DNA of 64,000 bases from Nonomuraea helvata (lineage in GTDB: Bacteria > Actinomycetota > Actinomycetes > Streptosporangiales > Streptosporangiaceae), in contig NZ_BAAAXV010000009.1 in the NCBI RefSeq assembly GCF_039535785.1, positions 1,612,001 through 1,676,000 of the forward strand. The letters are read 5' to 3'. This document shows positions 1 through 7,984 of the stretch, one piece after another. Position numbers and translations under genes: made by a program. Position 1 is the stretch's first letter. Every line of letters begins with the position of its first letter. The notes beneath the pieces are model-generated. The model was not told where the DNA came from and searched no databases. It was given only the letters and a program-made list of their open reading frames with translations.

Positions 1-405
1 GGCGGCGAACCGGTCGGCGCTGCGCCAGTGGGTGGTGGCGCGGCGGCCGTCGAGCAGTCCGGCTTGTGCGAGGACGAACGCTCCCGTGCAGATCGCAACG
101 ATCCTCGCCCCGCGCCGGTGGGCGCCTCGCAGCGCCTCGATGACGTCCGGCAACACAGGGGCGTCGGGAGGCTGCCGGCCGGGGACGACCACGGTGTCCG
201 CCTCCCCTAAAGCGGACAGCCCCGCCTCGACGAGCATCGTGTAGCCGGCGCCGGTCGATAGGAGTCCGGGATGCTCGGCGCAGACCCGGAAGCTGTAGCG
301 GGGCGGCGCGTCCGGCGGGGCGATACCGAAGACCTCGAAGGCACAGGCCAGCTCGAAGGGCGACTGCGGCGGGGTGACCAGGGCCACCACGCGATGAAGC
401 GACAT
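1..405 (-). CDS. GlxA-family (DJ-1/PfpI + AraC) transcriptional regulator, N-terminal part
   Basis: The reading frame is open from an ATG at 405 to the window edge (135 codons), so only the N-terminal DJ-1/PfpI-like sensor domain is visible; the AraC-type DNA-binding half should lie outside. Visible family features are the start MSLHRVVALV, the ELACAFEVFG segment, the PGRQPPDAP turn and the IVAICTGAFVLAQAGLLDG nucleophile-elbow region followed by RRATTHW. GlxA-type proteins are usually about 320 residues. It is divergent from the alpha/beta hydrolase at 477, which is its most likely target. Its upstream region shares motif and spacing with that of a second GlxA-type gene near 7.9 kb. Family assignment is secure; the ligand is unknown. 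Confidence 0.85.
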   Translation of the reverse strand, partial: MSLHRVVALVTPPQSPFELACAFEVFGIAPPDAPPRYSFRVCAEHPGLLSTGAGYTMLVEAGLSALGEADTVVVPGRQPPDAPVLPDVIEALRGAHRRGARIVAICTGAFVLAQAGLLDGRRATTHWRSADRFAA

Positions 406-433
406 GGCAAGAATGTACCTAAGAGTGTCATTC
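406..433 (-). promoter_or_regulatory. Shared upstream motif of GlxA-type gene (copy 1)
   Basis: Reading upstream of the regulator start, the minus strand holds GAATGAC exactly 21 nt before the ATG and TTAGGTA between them. The second GlxA-type gene has GAATGAC at the same distance and TTAGCTA at the same position; 19 of the 28 bases are identical by eye. The segment lies between divergent genes, so it could be promoter, operator or both. Confidence 0.45.
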
Positions 434-476
434 CAGACTCTCGGCCGGGGAGACCGGCCTCGGCCACAGTGGGCCC

Positions 477-1316
477 ATGAGCGAAATCATCGAATCGACG
501 TTGCTGCGGACCGAGATCCAGATCGACGGCGAGCCGGCCAGCTACCTGACCGTGGAGCAGGACGGCCCCGCCGTGCTCCTGCTGCACGGAACCTACTGGA
601 GCCGGGTCTGGCTCCCGGTGATGGACCACCTGGGCACGGCGGGGCTGCGGCCCATAGCGGTTGACCTCCCCGGACTTGGGCGCTCGGGAGGCGAACTCAC
701 CCTGGAAACGGGCACAGTCCCAGCCCTCGCGGACTGGGTGGCGCGCTTCGCCTCCGCGCTGAAGCTCTCCGGGCCGATCGCCGTAGCGGGTCATGACATC
801 GGCGGCGCCGTCGCTCAGCACCTCCTCGTCCACGACCGGCTGGAGGTGTCTCGGTTGGCATTGGTCAACTCGGTCACCTACGACTCCTGGCCGGTGTCCA
901 GCGTGGCCCGATTCCGAGACCCGGTGGTCGTCGCCGCGACCACCGCCGACGAGATTCTCACCGCCCGCCGACAAGCCGTGACACAAGCGCTGGCCGGTGC
1001 CGCCACGGAGCAGCGGATCACGGACTATCTGGACCCGTGGACCGATGCGCGGGTTCGCCGCTCCTGGATGGCCATGGTGGGCGCAGCCGACAACCGCTAC
1101 ACCCGGGATCTCGTCCCCGCCCTGCGACAGAACGCGACACCCAAGCTGCTGATCTGGGGCGAGGACGACGGCTTCCAGAAGGTGGAGTACGCTGAGCGGT
1201 TCGCCTCGGAGATCCCGCATACCCAACTTATACGCATCCCGGATGCAGGACACATCCCCACGGAAAACGCGCCCGGCCAGATCGCACGCGCACTCGTTGA
1301 CTTCTTCACGGCATAG
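477..1316 (+). CDS. Alpha/beta hydrolase (haloalkane dehalogenase/epoxide hydrolase type)
   Basis: This 279-residue protein has the alpha/beta-hydrolase layout: oxyanion region LLLHGTYW, then DLPGLGRSGG, then nucleophile elbow AGHDIGG, and catalytic His in DAGHIPTENAP near the C-terminus. The elbow carries Asp rather than Ser, as in haloalkane dehalogenases and epoxide hydrolases, where Asp forms an ester intermediate. A WGEDDGF segment probably supplies the acid. No signal peptide is seen, so it is likely cytosolic. It is divergent from a GlxA-type regulator and probably controlled by it. The substrate cannot be deduced. The start is supported by family alignment only. Confidence 0.8.
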   Translation: MSEIIESTLLRTEIQIDGEPASYLTVEQDGPAVLLLHGTYWSRVWLPVMDHLGTAGLRPIAVDLPGLGRSGGELTLETGTVPALADWVARFASALKLSGPIAVAGHDIGGAVAQHLLVHDRLEVSRLALVNSVTYDSWPVSSVARFRDPVVVAATTADEILTARRQAVTQALAGAATEQRITDYLDPWTDARVRRSWMAMVGAADNRYTRDLVPALRQNATPKLLIWGEDDGFQKVEYAERFASEIPHTQLIRIPDAGHIPTENAPGQIARALVDFFTA

Positions 1317-1344
1317 AGGCTGAGTGGGCGGTAGGTGAACTGCC

Positions 1345-1500
1345 GTCGGGTGCGGGCTGGTAACCGGCATGGTGGAGAGTTTCATAATCGATTTGAGGGT
1401 GGTGATCTTGGGCATGATGATGGCAAGGGTCTGGGCGATCATCCCGCCCAGCGAGATGCCGGCCAGGTGCGCGGACTGCCATCCGAGGGCCGGATAACGA
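1345..1500 (-). pseudogene. Alpha/beta hydrolase fragment
   Basis: On the minus strand a short stretch reads SAHLAGISLGGMIAQTLAI followed by a P and a leucine-rich helix. This is the typical nucleophile-elbow segment (G-I-S-L-G-G) of a serine alpha/beta hydrolase. No N-terminal strand set or catalytic His can be found in frame around it, so I read it as a remnant of about 40 codons. It lies just downstream of the intact hydrolase but is a different type, with Ser instead of Asp in the elbow. Confidence 0.4.
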
Positions 1501-1594
1501 TGGCACCGGCGCTGCGGGCAGCATAAGCATCGCTGATAGACCGTGCAGAAATCATCATTGGTGCTTTAACTCATCGACAGAACAGAATGCCCAC

Positions 1595-2011
1595 ATGTCT
1601 GGTTCCACAGGCCCTCAGGCCGATGCCACACGTCATCCCCGCGAACATCTGACTGTGACGCCTTCTCCGGAAGCGTTCCGCCGGGCCAGAGCCGACGGAA
1701 ATGAGCGCCTGCGCGGCAGCGGCTCGTTGTTCGAATCCTTCTTCGCATTGGACGGAGCAGCGTACGCGCCCGGCGCCCTGCCCGTCTCGGTCAAGGAACT
1801 GCTCGGCCTCGTGGTGTCCGTGATGAAGGACTGCGAGGAATGCGTCTACTACCACCTCGAACGATGTGACGAAGAGCGGGTCGCTCGTGATCAGGTGGTC
1901 GAGGCGCTGCAGATCGCCCTCATAGGAGGCGGGTCGGTCACCATTCCGCTCCTTCGCCGGGCCGTCTCTTACATGGAGAAACTCCCGAACCTCGGCGATG
2001 GGAGAGCGTAA
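1595..2011 (+). CDS. Carboxymuconolactone decarboxylase/AhpD-like protein
   Basis: A 138-residue helical protein. The region SVKELLGLVVSVMKDCEECV followed by YYHLERC matches the CMD/AhpD core: a Cys-x-x-Cys pair with a His three to four residues on, the redox-active site of AhpD-like peroxidase partners and the proton-relay site of CMD enzymes. The C-terminal VVEALQIALIGGGSVTIPLL is the usual second helix pair. About 40 N-terminal residues look unlike the family, so the true start may be a GTG near 1655. A truncated BTAD-type regulator follows 46 nt downstream. Peroxide/disulfide reductase activity is an inference from the CxxC. Confidence 0.7.
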   Translation: MSGSTGPQADATRHPREHLTVTPSPEAFRRARADGNERLRGSGSLFESFFALDGAAYAPGALPVSVKELLGLVVSVMKDCEECVYYHLERCDEERVARDQVVEALQIALIGGGSVTIPLLRRAVSYMEKLPNLGDGRA

Positions 2012-2057
2012 GTGAAGCTCAGTGGAAGCGAGGCGAAGTTGGAGGGATGCAACCCGT

Positions 2058-2195
2058 ATGGCCTCGATTGAGTTTCGGCTGCTTGGGCCAGTCGAGGTCC
2101 TCCTGAACGGACGGGCGTTGGGTCCGACCACGGCCCAGCAGCGGCGCGTGCTGGCGAACACCACGTCGCCACCCGCACGCCTCGGCCGCCCATAG
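2058..2195 (+). pseudogene. Truncated BTAD/SARP-type regulator (N-terminus only)
   Basis: The frame starts MASIEFRLLGPVEVLLNGRA and continues through TTAQQRRVLAN, the signature first strand and helix of AfsR/SARP regulators. Similarity stops after about 35 residues, and a stop follows at residue 46. The winged-helix recognition helix, BTAD domain and any ATPase domain are missing. Downstream sequence contains an ISL3-like fragment on the other strand, so insertion plus deletion is the likely cause. Confidence 0.6.
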
Positions 2196-2525
2196 GAGAG
2201 ACAGAGCGCCGAGATCAGCCACGGATTGGCGAGATCGACATCGGCGCTCTCGTCGAACCGAATGAAGTCCCGGCGTGCTTCGAACAGCCTCAGCTGGATC
2301 CACCCGCTCGGCGGGCCGGACCGCAGGCGGCGGGCGCGGCTTGGGCCGCGACCGCCACCCCCGTCCATGGACCGGCTTTCGGGACGGCGAGGGGTGCGGC
2401 GTTGGTAGGGCGACCGAGCCGTCCAGGGTTCGCGCACGTAGCCGAATCTGCTCGCCCTCGTCCGCCACATCTTCTTCGATCAGCGGCGATAACCCCGAAA
2501 ACACCGTACGCACAAGATCGTCCAC
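2186..2525 (-). mobile_element. ISL3-family transposase N-terminal remnant plus coding-like debris
   Basis: From an ATG at 2525 the minus strand reads MDDLVRTVFSGLSPLIEEDV then DEGEQIRLRARTLDG, which resembles the N-terminus of actinobacterial ISL3 transposases. The zinc-binding CPxCG segment that should follow is replaced by low-complexity sequence, so the element is dead. Between about 2290 and 2186 another minus frame reads RRDFIRFDESADVDLANPWL, which looks like true coding sequence but which I cannot assign. No terminal repeats were identified. Confidence 0.45.
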
Positions 2526-2665
2526 ACCGAGTACAACTTAGCGTGACGTTACGGCACCTTCCGTCACCACCGAATCTGCGACAGAGCCACTGACTCCTGG
2601 ACACATCTGTGGCACCTGATCGCGGTCACCGCCCGCGTGGACCGGATATCCGTGATCCGGATTGC

Positions 2666-4126
2666 TCAATGTCCTGTGTGGGTGGGGATGGTGAGGTTCA
2701 CCTGACTCTCGGTACCGGGTTTGACGATCACGAATTGCCCCATCATGCCGGAGTCCTCGTGGCGGAGGATGTGGCAGTGGTACATGTACGGTGAGGCAGC
2801 GTCGGTGAAGCTGCCGAACTGGACCGCGAGCCGTACGACGCTCTTGGACGGCACGTAGACGGTGTCCTTGTAGCCGACGGCGTAGGCGGGCGGCGCGGAG
2901 CCGTCGATCTCCAGCACCTGGAAGGCGACCTCGTGAATGTGGAAGTTGTGGGAGTAGACATTGTTCTCAATCTCCCAGATTTCGGTGGCGCCGGCGGGCA
3001 CGACCTCGTCGATGCGCGCCATGTTCATCTCCTTGCCGTTGATGGCGTCGTGACCGCTGAGCTTGAAGCGCCGTACCTTGGCGCCGGCGGGTGCGGTGAT
3101 GGGAGTCAGAGGGACCAGGCGGGCGGGGATGTCAGGGGTCGGCTTGAGCTCGTCGGCGGCGATGAGCTTCAGCAGGTCGAAGTCGCCCTTGCCGATGTCG
3201 ACGCCGTTGTCGGTGGTGCGCAGTACCACCTGCTCGCGTGGCGCGAAGGCCACGATGATCTCCGCGCGCTCGCCGGGGGTGAGTGAGAACGCCTCAACCT
3301 CGACCGGGGTACTGAGCAGGCCGCCGTCGTTGGCGACGACGTGGAAGCGGCGCTTGTCGGCGAAAGCCAGGGTGTACATCCGGGCGTTGGACCCGTTGAG
3401 CACGCGGAAACGTACGCGCTCGGTGGTGACGGTCAGGTGAGGGTTGAAGGTACCGTTGACGAGGATGTGGTCGCCCAGGATGCCGAAGGTGCCCTTGAGC
3501 GGGTCGCCGTCGAAGGAGCCGTCGGCGGCGAACTTCTTGTCCTGCAGGATCAGCGGGAAGTCGTTGACACCGTAGTCGGCGGGCAGATCGAGATCGAGGT
3601 CGTCGTCGAGGATGAACATTCCGGCCAGGCCGCGGTAGACGTGCTGAGCAGTGGTGCCGTGGGGATGTGGGTGATACCACGAGGTGGCAGCAGGCTGGTC
3701 GATCGTCCAGTGCGGCGTCCAGACAGTGCCTGGCTCGATGGGCTGGTGCGGGCCGCCGTCCATTCGGGCCGGCAGGCGCATACCGTGCCAGTGCACGGTG
3801 CTGACCTCGGGTAGCTGATTGCGTACGGCCATCTGGACCTTGTCGCCGCGGCTGGCGCGCAGTGTCGGACCGAGGAAGGTTCCGTTGAAGCCCCAGGTGG
3901 GTGTCTGTTTGCCGGCCAGGATCTGCGTCTGGCCCGCCTGCATGGACAGTTCGAAGCGCCGTACGCCGTCCTTGCCCGGCTTGGGGTGAAGCAGCGGGGG
4001 CACCCGCAGGGGATTGCCGAAATCGAGTGCGGCCGCCTGAGACGGCGAACTGGCGTCGGAATCGGAGCTACAGGCCGCTGCCAGGCTGGACAGGGCTGCG
4101 ACTGTGAGGAACTTACGTCGATGCAC
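2666..4126 (-). CDS. Multicopper oxidase, Tat-exported
   Basis: This 486-residue protein should oxidise phenols, Cu(I) or similar donors with O2 at a T1/T2/T3 copper centre outside the membrane. The four copper-binding segments are present: HWHGMRLPARMDGG, WYHPHPHGTT, HNFHIHEVAFQVLE and the C-terminal YHCHILRHEDSGMMG, with T1 Cys, His and axial Met. The N-terminus has RRKFL and a hydrophobic stretch ending LAAAC, giving both a twin-arginine and a possible lipobox signal. I chose the GTG at 4126 because the longer in-frame extension to 4279 encodes an IS630 helix-turn-helix fragment, not oxidase sequence. The layout is closest to CotA/CueO-like three-domain oxidases. The native promoter may have been altered by the IS remnant. 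Confidence 0.88.
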   Translation of the reverse strand: MHRRKFLTVAALSSLAAACSSDSDASSPSQAAALDFGNPLRVPPLLHPKPGKDGVRRFELSMQAGQTQILAGKQTPTWGFNGTFLGPTLRASRGDKVQMAVRNQLPEVSTVHWHGMRLPARMDGGPHQPIEPGTVWTPHWTIDQPAATSWYHPHPHGTTAQHVYRGLAGMFILDDDLDLDLPADYGVNDFPLILQDKKFAADGSFDGDPLKGTFGILGDHILVNGTFNPHLTVTTERVRFRVLNGSNARMYTLAFADKRRFHVVANDGGLLSTPVEVEAFSLTPGERAEIIVAFAPREQVVLRTTDNGVDIGKGDFDLLKLIAADELKPTPDIPARLVPLTPITAPAGAKVRRFKLSGHDAINGKEMNMARIDEVVPAGATEIWEIENNVYSHNFHIHEVAFQVLEIDGSAPPAYAVGYKDTVYVPSKSVVRLAVQFGSFTDAASPYMYHCHILRHEDSGMMGQFVIVKPGTESQVNLTIPTHTGH

Positions 4127-4182
4127 GGTAAATCTTAGCGATCTATCCCCGTTCGCTATGAATCGGCGGGTTTGGCAACGGC

Positions 4183-4355
4183 CGACGCGGGCCACTGTCT
4201 TACGGTCCAACCGCAGCCGAGCCGCCGCCGCCACGTTCCCGCCACCCTCGGCACAGGCCAGCACGATCCGGGCCCTCATCCGCCAGCCCTTGAGCGGTCG
4301 AGCGACGTCTGGCCCAGCCCGTCAGTGTCCGCCGCTCTTCCTCGGATAACACCAC
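4183..4355 (-). mobile_element. IS630-family transposase N-terminal remnant, frameshifted
   Basis: One minus frame reads VVLSEEERRTLTGWARRRST then AQGLA; after a one-base shift the next frame continues RARIVLACAEGGGNVAAAAR then LRLDRKTVARV. Together these are the helix-turn-helix start of an IS630-type transposase. Similarity ends about 57 nt before the multicopper oxidase GTG. The DDE catalytic domain is absent. No inverted repeats were recognised. Confidence 0.55.
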
Positions 4356-4705
4356 CGGCTCGAGTCTGCTGACCAGTGCGGAGAAGGTCGCTACAGCCTC
4401 ACCCGTGAGCCTGGCGCACCGCGTGAGTAGGGGCTGGTCAAGCGACGGTTCCCCTGGCGGCGCGCGCAGTTCCTCGCGCAGATCCCGAGTGGAGCAGCTA
4501 GGACGCGAGCGGGCAGCGACCACTCTGTGCGCGGAATATGCAGGCCTTCACCTGAACGGACGGAGCGGGGATCCGCTCGCGTGCTGGGGCTGGATCAGCG
4601 TGGTCTGGTGAGGTCCCGGACTGATTCCAGGCAATCGCCCGCGGGGTTTGTCGACTTGTTCAAGGACGCGGCGTCGTCGGACTTTGCGCCCATGCGATGA
4701 GCGGC
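4356..4705. other. Region without a recognisable gene
   Basis: Between the IS630 remnant and the CU044_5270-type gene I see no frame with family features. A minus frame with PLLTRCARLTGEAVATFSAL just upstream of the IS630 fragment has coding-like composition but no recognisable relative. This is likely decayed sequence. Confidence 0.3.
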
Positions 4706-5686
4706 TCAGCCCCGCTGGCCGGGACGGTCCACGATCATCGATGCCAGTAGGGCCGTGCTCAACACCGCTCCCTTGCGGGCGATGGGTTCCGTCACGCCAG
4801 GCTGCATCTCATCCTGTAGCCAGACTTTCCGGCTGCCCAGGTAGCGGTAGGTGGCAGGATCCAGAATCTCGTATTTGCGGTAGGGCCGTGCATCGCCGGG
4901 TTGCTCCCGCCAGACGCCCAGCCCGCTGCGGCCGGCGGCGTCGCTTACACCCTGCTCGATCTGGACGCCTGGGATGAGCGCGAGAGCACGGAACATGGCA
5001 GCCTCCAGTCGCGGTGGCATCGAGCCGTACTCGCTCAGGTAGAGCATGATCACGTTATACGCCCGAACGTCGTCGGACACGACGGCCTTGGGCACCCCCT
5101 CCTCACGGGCTCCCTCGATCCAGTGGCGGTCACCCGTGACCTCGGCCAGCAGCTTCCTCGGGTCGGTCGGCAGTGTGCGGAGCTTGGCGTCGTACTGCTG
5201 CGGCGACAGGTCGTCGTCGCCCGGATCCAGGGGATTACCCTCGGAGCCGACGTGCAGTCTTCCGTCCTCACCGAAGTCGGCGGCCTGCATGCCGTCATAG
5301 CGCATCCAGTGCTCACTGGTCTCGATCGTGTCCGAGTTCGGCTGCTTGTCCAGGGTCTTGGTGTAACGCCACTGCGTCGGCAGCGGCACCGGGGCGCTCT
5401 CGCGCCTGCTCGCCACCTCGGCGGCGCGGGCCAGCACCACACCGGAGTCAAGTTGGACGACCGAGGGGGTAGCCGCCAGCCCTTGAGTGGGAGATTGCGG
5501 CCGAAAAGTCGCCACGGCGATCGCGGCGGCGGCCCCCAACGCCCCGACCACGAGCAGACGACGCCCCAATGTCCGCCTGCGCCCCCGCATCCGCATCAGC
5601 AGCCGCCGCCGCTCCGGGATGATCCACTTCTCGCCGGGCTCGGGCACCTCGGTGCGCCACTCGCGCACCCATCGCAGCTCATCCAT
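4706..5686 (-). CDS. CU044_5270-family membrane protein, probable anti-sigma partner
   Basis: A 326-residue protein with a charged cytosolic N-terminus (MDELRWVREWRTEVPEP), one membrane segment around residues 45-65 (LLVVGALGAAAAIAVATF) and a long extracytoplasmic part. This is the architecture of the CU044_5270 family, commonly encoded next to ECF sigma factors. Its start overlaps the end of the sigma gene by 8 nt, so the two are translationally coupled. It probably holds the sigma factor at the membrane until a signal arrives. That role is inferred from gene order; no zinc-binding HxxxCxxC motif is visible. Confidence 0.7.
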   Translation of the reverse strand: MDELRWVREWRTEVPEPGEKWIIPERRRLLMRMRGRRRTLGRRLLVVGALGAAAAIAVATFRPQSPTQGLAATPSVVQLDSGVVLARAAEVASRRESAPVPLPTQWRYTKTLDKQPNSDTIETSEHWMRYDGMQAADFGEDGRLHVGSEGNPLDPGDDDLSPQQYDAKLRTLPTDPRKLLAEVTGDRHWIEGAREEGVPKAVVSDDVRAYNVIMLYLSEYGSMPPRLEAAMFRALALIPGVQIEQGVSDAAGRSGLGVWREQPGDARPYRKYEILDPATYRYLGSRKVWLQDEMQPGVTEPIARKGAVLSTALLASMIVDRPGQRG

Positions 5687-6269
5687 CCGAAGGCTCCTTT
5701 CGCATCATCGCGGGGTCGGATTCGCCGAGCGCCTGGCGTGTCCTGGCCCGGGCCCGGTTCAGGCGGGATCTGACGGTGCCGACCGGAATGTCCAGCGCGC
5801 GGGCCACGTCTTCATACGACATGTCGGCCCAGGCTACGAGTAACAACACCTCCCGGTCCCGGGGTGACAGCTCCATCAGAGCCGCCGCCAGTCCGGCCTG
5901 CTGCGCGGCCACCCGGTCGTCGACGCGTTCGACGTACGGCTCGACGATCTCGTCGATGCCGCTGCGGACCAGCGCCCGGTAGAACCGGACCTCCACCCGC
6001 CGATGCCGGCTGACGAGCCGGGCGGCGATGCCGTACAGCCAAGGCCGCGCGTCAGAATGGCTCAGGTCGTAGCGGCCGCGACGCCGGAAGGCGGCCAAAA
6101 ACGCGTCGGAGACGATGTCGTCGGCCAGGGAAGGACCCAGCCGCCGGGCAACATAGCGCCGCAACGCGGGTGCGTGCCTGTTGAACAGGTCAGCGAAGGC
6201 CTCCGGATCGCTCTCCGAGCGCCGTATCAGCTCGGCGTCATCGGCCCTGCCGGATTCGTCGGCGATCAC
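5679..6269 (-). CDS. ECF-type RNA polymerase sigma factor
   Basis: A 196-residue sigma factor. Region 2 is seen as FADLFNRHAPALRRYVARRL and DIVSDAFLAAFRRR; region 4 as LMELSPRDREVLLLVAWADM then SYEDVARALDIPVGTVRSRL, the -35-reading helix-turn-helix. Regions 1.1 and 3 are missing, as in group 4 sigmas. It leads a two-gene operon with the overlapping membrane protein downstream. ECF sigmas usually activate their own promoter, but I could not assign a target promoter. Confidence 0.85.
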   Translation of the reverse strand: MIADESGRADDAELIRRSESDPEAFADLFNRHAPALRRYVARRLGPSLADDIVSDAFLAAFRRRGRYDLSHSDARPWLYGIAARLVSRHRRVEVRFYRALVRSGIDEIVEPYVERVDDRVAAQQAGLAAALMELSPRDREVLLLVAWADMSYEDVARALDIPVGTVRSRLNRARARTRQALGESDPAMMRKEPSDG

Positions 6270-6344
6270 ATGCTGCTCCCGTCCCTACGTATCGATTCGC
6301 CAGCTTTCGCCCGGACGACCGATACGAGTTCACGTTATGAGGCG

Positions 6345-6640
6345 TGATCTGTGTCACTTCACAGGCCATCCAGCATCCGAGGCCGAAGCCCGGCTGGTCG
6401 TTCCTCGCAAGGCCAGATGCGGTTTGGTGGTCAGGCCGCCGTGTGAACACCCCTGCCCGTGATCGGCCGGCTCCTCGCTACACCGGCCACCCGGCCGCTC
6501 GGCCTGGAGATCCCCCTTTCCGCGCACCTGCGGCGTGCTGATGCGCTCGGGCGATGGTGGAGTCCACGCTGACGTCCCAGGTGATGCGCCCGGCCGTATC
6601 TGCCAACGCCTGCAAGGCCGTCAGGATCCGGGCCGGAGTC
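6345..6640 (-). mobile_element. IS5-family transposase remnant
   Basis: On the minus strand QALADTAGRITWDVSVDSTI then ARAHQHAAGARK matches the catalytic-core start of IS5-group transposases (the D in VDSTI is the first DDE residue). Further on, after frame breaks, GGLTTKPHLA matches the next conserved block. Several stops and shifts interrupt it, and no N-terminal domain or ends are seen. It is a dead fragment filling the gap between the sigma gene and the second GlxA regulator. Confidence 0.55.
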
Positions 6641-6935
6641 GCGGTTTCTCTTGGAGGTGCGGATGTTCTTCAACAAAAAGCACCCCATCCCCGTCTGTGC
6701 GATGACAGACCAGGGAGAGGGCGGAGACGACAGGTGGAAGACGACTCCCGTTTCACGGAGCTCGTCGCCGAGCGGGCCTGACGCGGCCGTGGGCGAAGCT
6801 CTTCCAGCGGCAGGGCGCCCCGGTCCGCCCCAACCCGGCACCCTGTATTGGATCAAGGCCCAGCCAGTATGGATACAGCAATCGTGGGATCTGCGGCGGG
6901 GGATCTGCGGCGGTGCCGAGGTGGGAACCGGGCCG
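6641..6935. other. Region without a recognisable gene
   Basis: Downstream of the GlxA regulator and upstream of the IS5 fragment I find no frame with family features. It holds a direct repeat of GGGATCTGCGGCGG at about 6885-6915. It may be further IS debris. Confidence 0.25.
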
Positions 6936-7913
6936 TCAGGCGCGTGTCGAGGTTGGGGACCGGTCGCTGAACGTGCGGCGGTAGTGTGCCGGCGCCACGC
7001 CCACAGCGCGGGTGAAGTGGTGGCGTAGGTTGGCCTCGGTGCCCAGGCCGGTGAGACCGGCGATGCGGCTGAGCGGCTCCCCCGTCGACTCCAGCAGCTC
7101 GCGCGCCCGCCGCACCCGCTGGGCCAGCAGCCACCGCAGCGGGGAGGTGCCCGTCGCCGCGTGGAAGCGGCGAATCAGCGTGCGCGGCGTGACGTGCTGG
7201 CGGCGGGCCAAGTCGGCGATGGTGAGGGGTTGGTCGAGGTGCTCCACCGCCCACTGGAGCAGCGGCGCCAGGCTTTCGTCCACCCGCTCGGCCAGCGGTG
7301 TCTCTACATACTGGGCCTGCCCGCCGGACCGGTGCGGGGGAACGACCAGCCGCCGGGCGAGCAGATTGGCAAACCCGGCGCCCAAGTCGCGGCGCACCAG
7401 GTGCAGACACAGGTCCAAACCGGCGGCGGTGCCCGCGCTGGTCAACACGTCGCCGTCGTCCACGTACAGGACGCCGGGATCGACGTCCACCTCGGGGAAG
7501 CGCCGCGCGAGCAGGTCGGCGTACAACCAGTGGACGGTCGCACGGCGCCCGTTGAGCAGGCCCGCGGCGGCCAGCACGAACGCGCCCGAGCAGAGCGAAA
7601 CGACCCGCGCCCCGGCCTCGTGGGCCGCCCGCACGGCCGCCACTAGGCCGGGCGGCTGGGCATCGTGAACGTCAGCGCACGCGGGAACGATCACGGTGTG
7701 CGCCGTGGCCAGCTCCTCCAGGCCGTGCACGGTGCCGGCTACGAAGCCCGCCCCGATCGTGGTGCGGCCAGGTTCGGCCGCGCACACCGTGAAGTCGTAG
7801 GGCCACGGGTCGGCCAGGTCGAGACGGGCCCGGCCGAAGACCTCGCACGGAATGGCAACCTCAAAGATCGGCACGTCGTCGGTGAGAGCCAGGGCGACGC
7901 TTCGCACAGTCAT
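6936..7913 (-). CDS. GlxA-family transcriptional regulator (DJ-1/PfpI + AraC)
   Basis: This 325-residue protein has an N-terminal DJ-1/PfpI-like domain (about 1-180; FEVAIPCEVFG, TVIVPACAD, VVSLCSGAFVLAAAGLLNG) and a C-terminal AraC-type double helix-turn-helix (about 215-315; TIADLARRQHVTPRTLIRRF and SRIAGLTGLGTEANLRHHF). It is a cytosolic regulator sensing an unknown small molecule. It is divergent from an MFS exporter gene 71 nt away, the obvious target. The N-terminal half is related to the partial regulator at the left edge, and the upstream regions of both are alike. Confidence 0.88.
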   Translation of the reverse strand: MTVRSVALALTDDVPIFEVAIPCEVFGRARLDLADPWPYDFTVCAAEPGRTTIGAGFVAGTVHGLEELATAHTVIVPACADVHDAQPPGLVAAVRAAHEAGARVVSLCSGAFVLAAAGLLNGRRATVHWLYADLLARRFPEVDVDPGVLYVDDGDVLTSAGTAAGLDLCLHLVRRDLGAGFANLLARRLVVPPHRSGGQAQYVETPLAERVDESLAPLLQWAVEHLDQPLTIADLARRQHVTPRTLIRRFHAATGTSPLRWLLAQRVRRARELLESTGEPLSRIAGLTGLGTEANLRHHFTRAVGVAPAHYRRTFSDRSPTSTRA

Positions 7914-7941
7914 GTCAATATCTTAGCTAATGGCGTCATTC
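7914..7941 (-). promoter_or_regulatory. Shared upstream motif of GlxA-type gene (copy 2)
   Basis: The minus strand carries GAATGAC exactly 21 nt upstream of the ATG, with TTAGCTA (part of the palindrome TTAGCTAA) between. Copy 1 at 406-433 has the same elements at the same spacing. It lies between the regulator and the divergent MFS exporter. Confidence 0.45.
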
Positions 7942-7984
7942 TTGCCGCTGGTGGCGACCCGTCAGCCCCGGCAGGGTTGACGGC

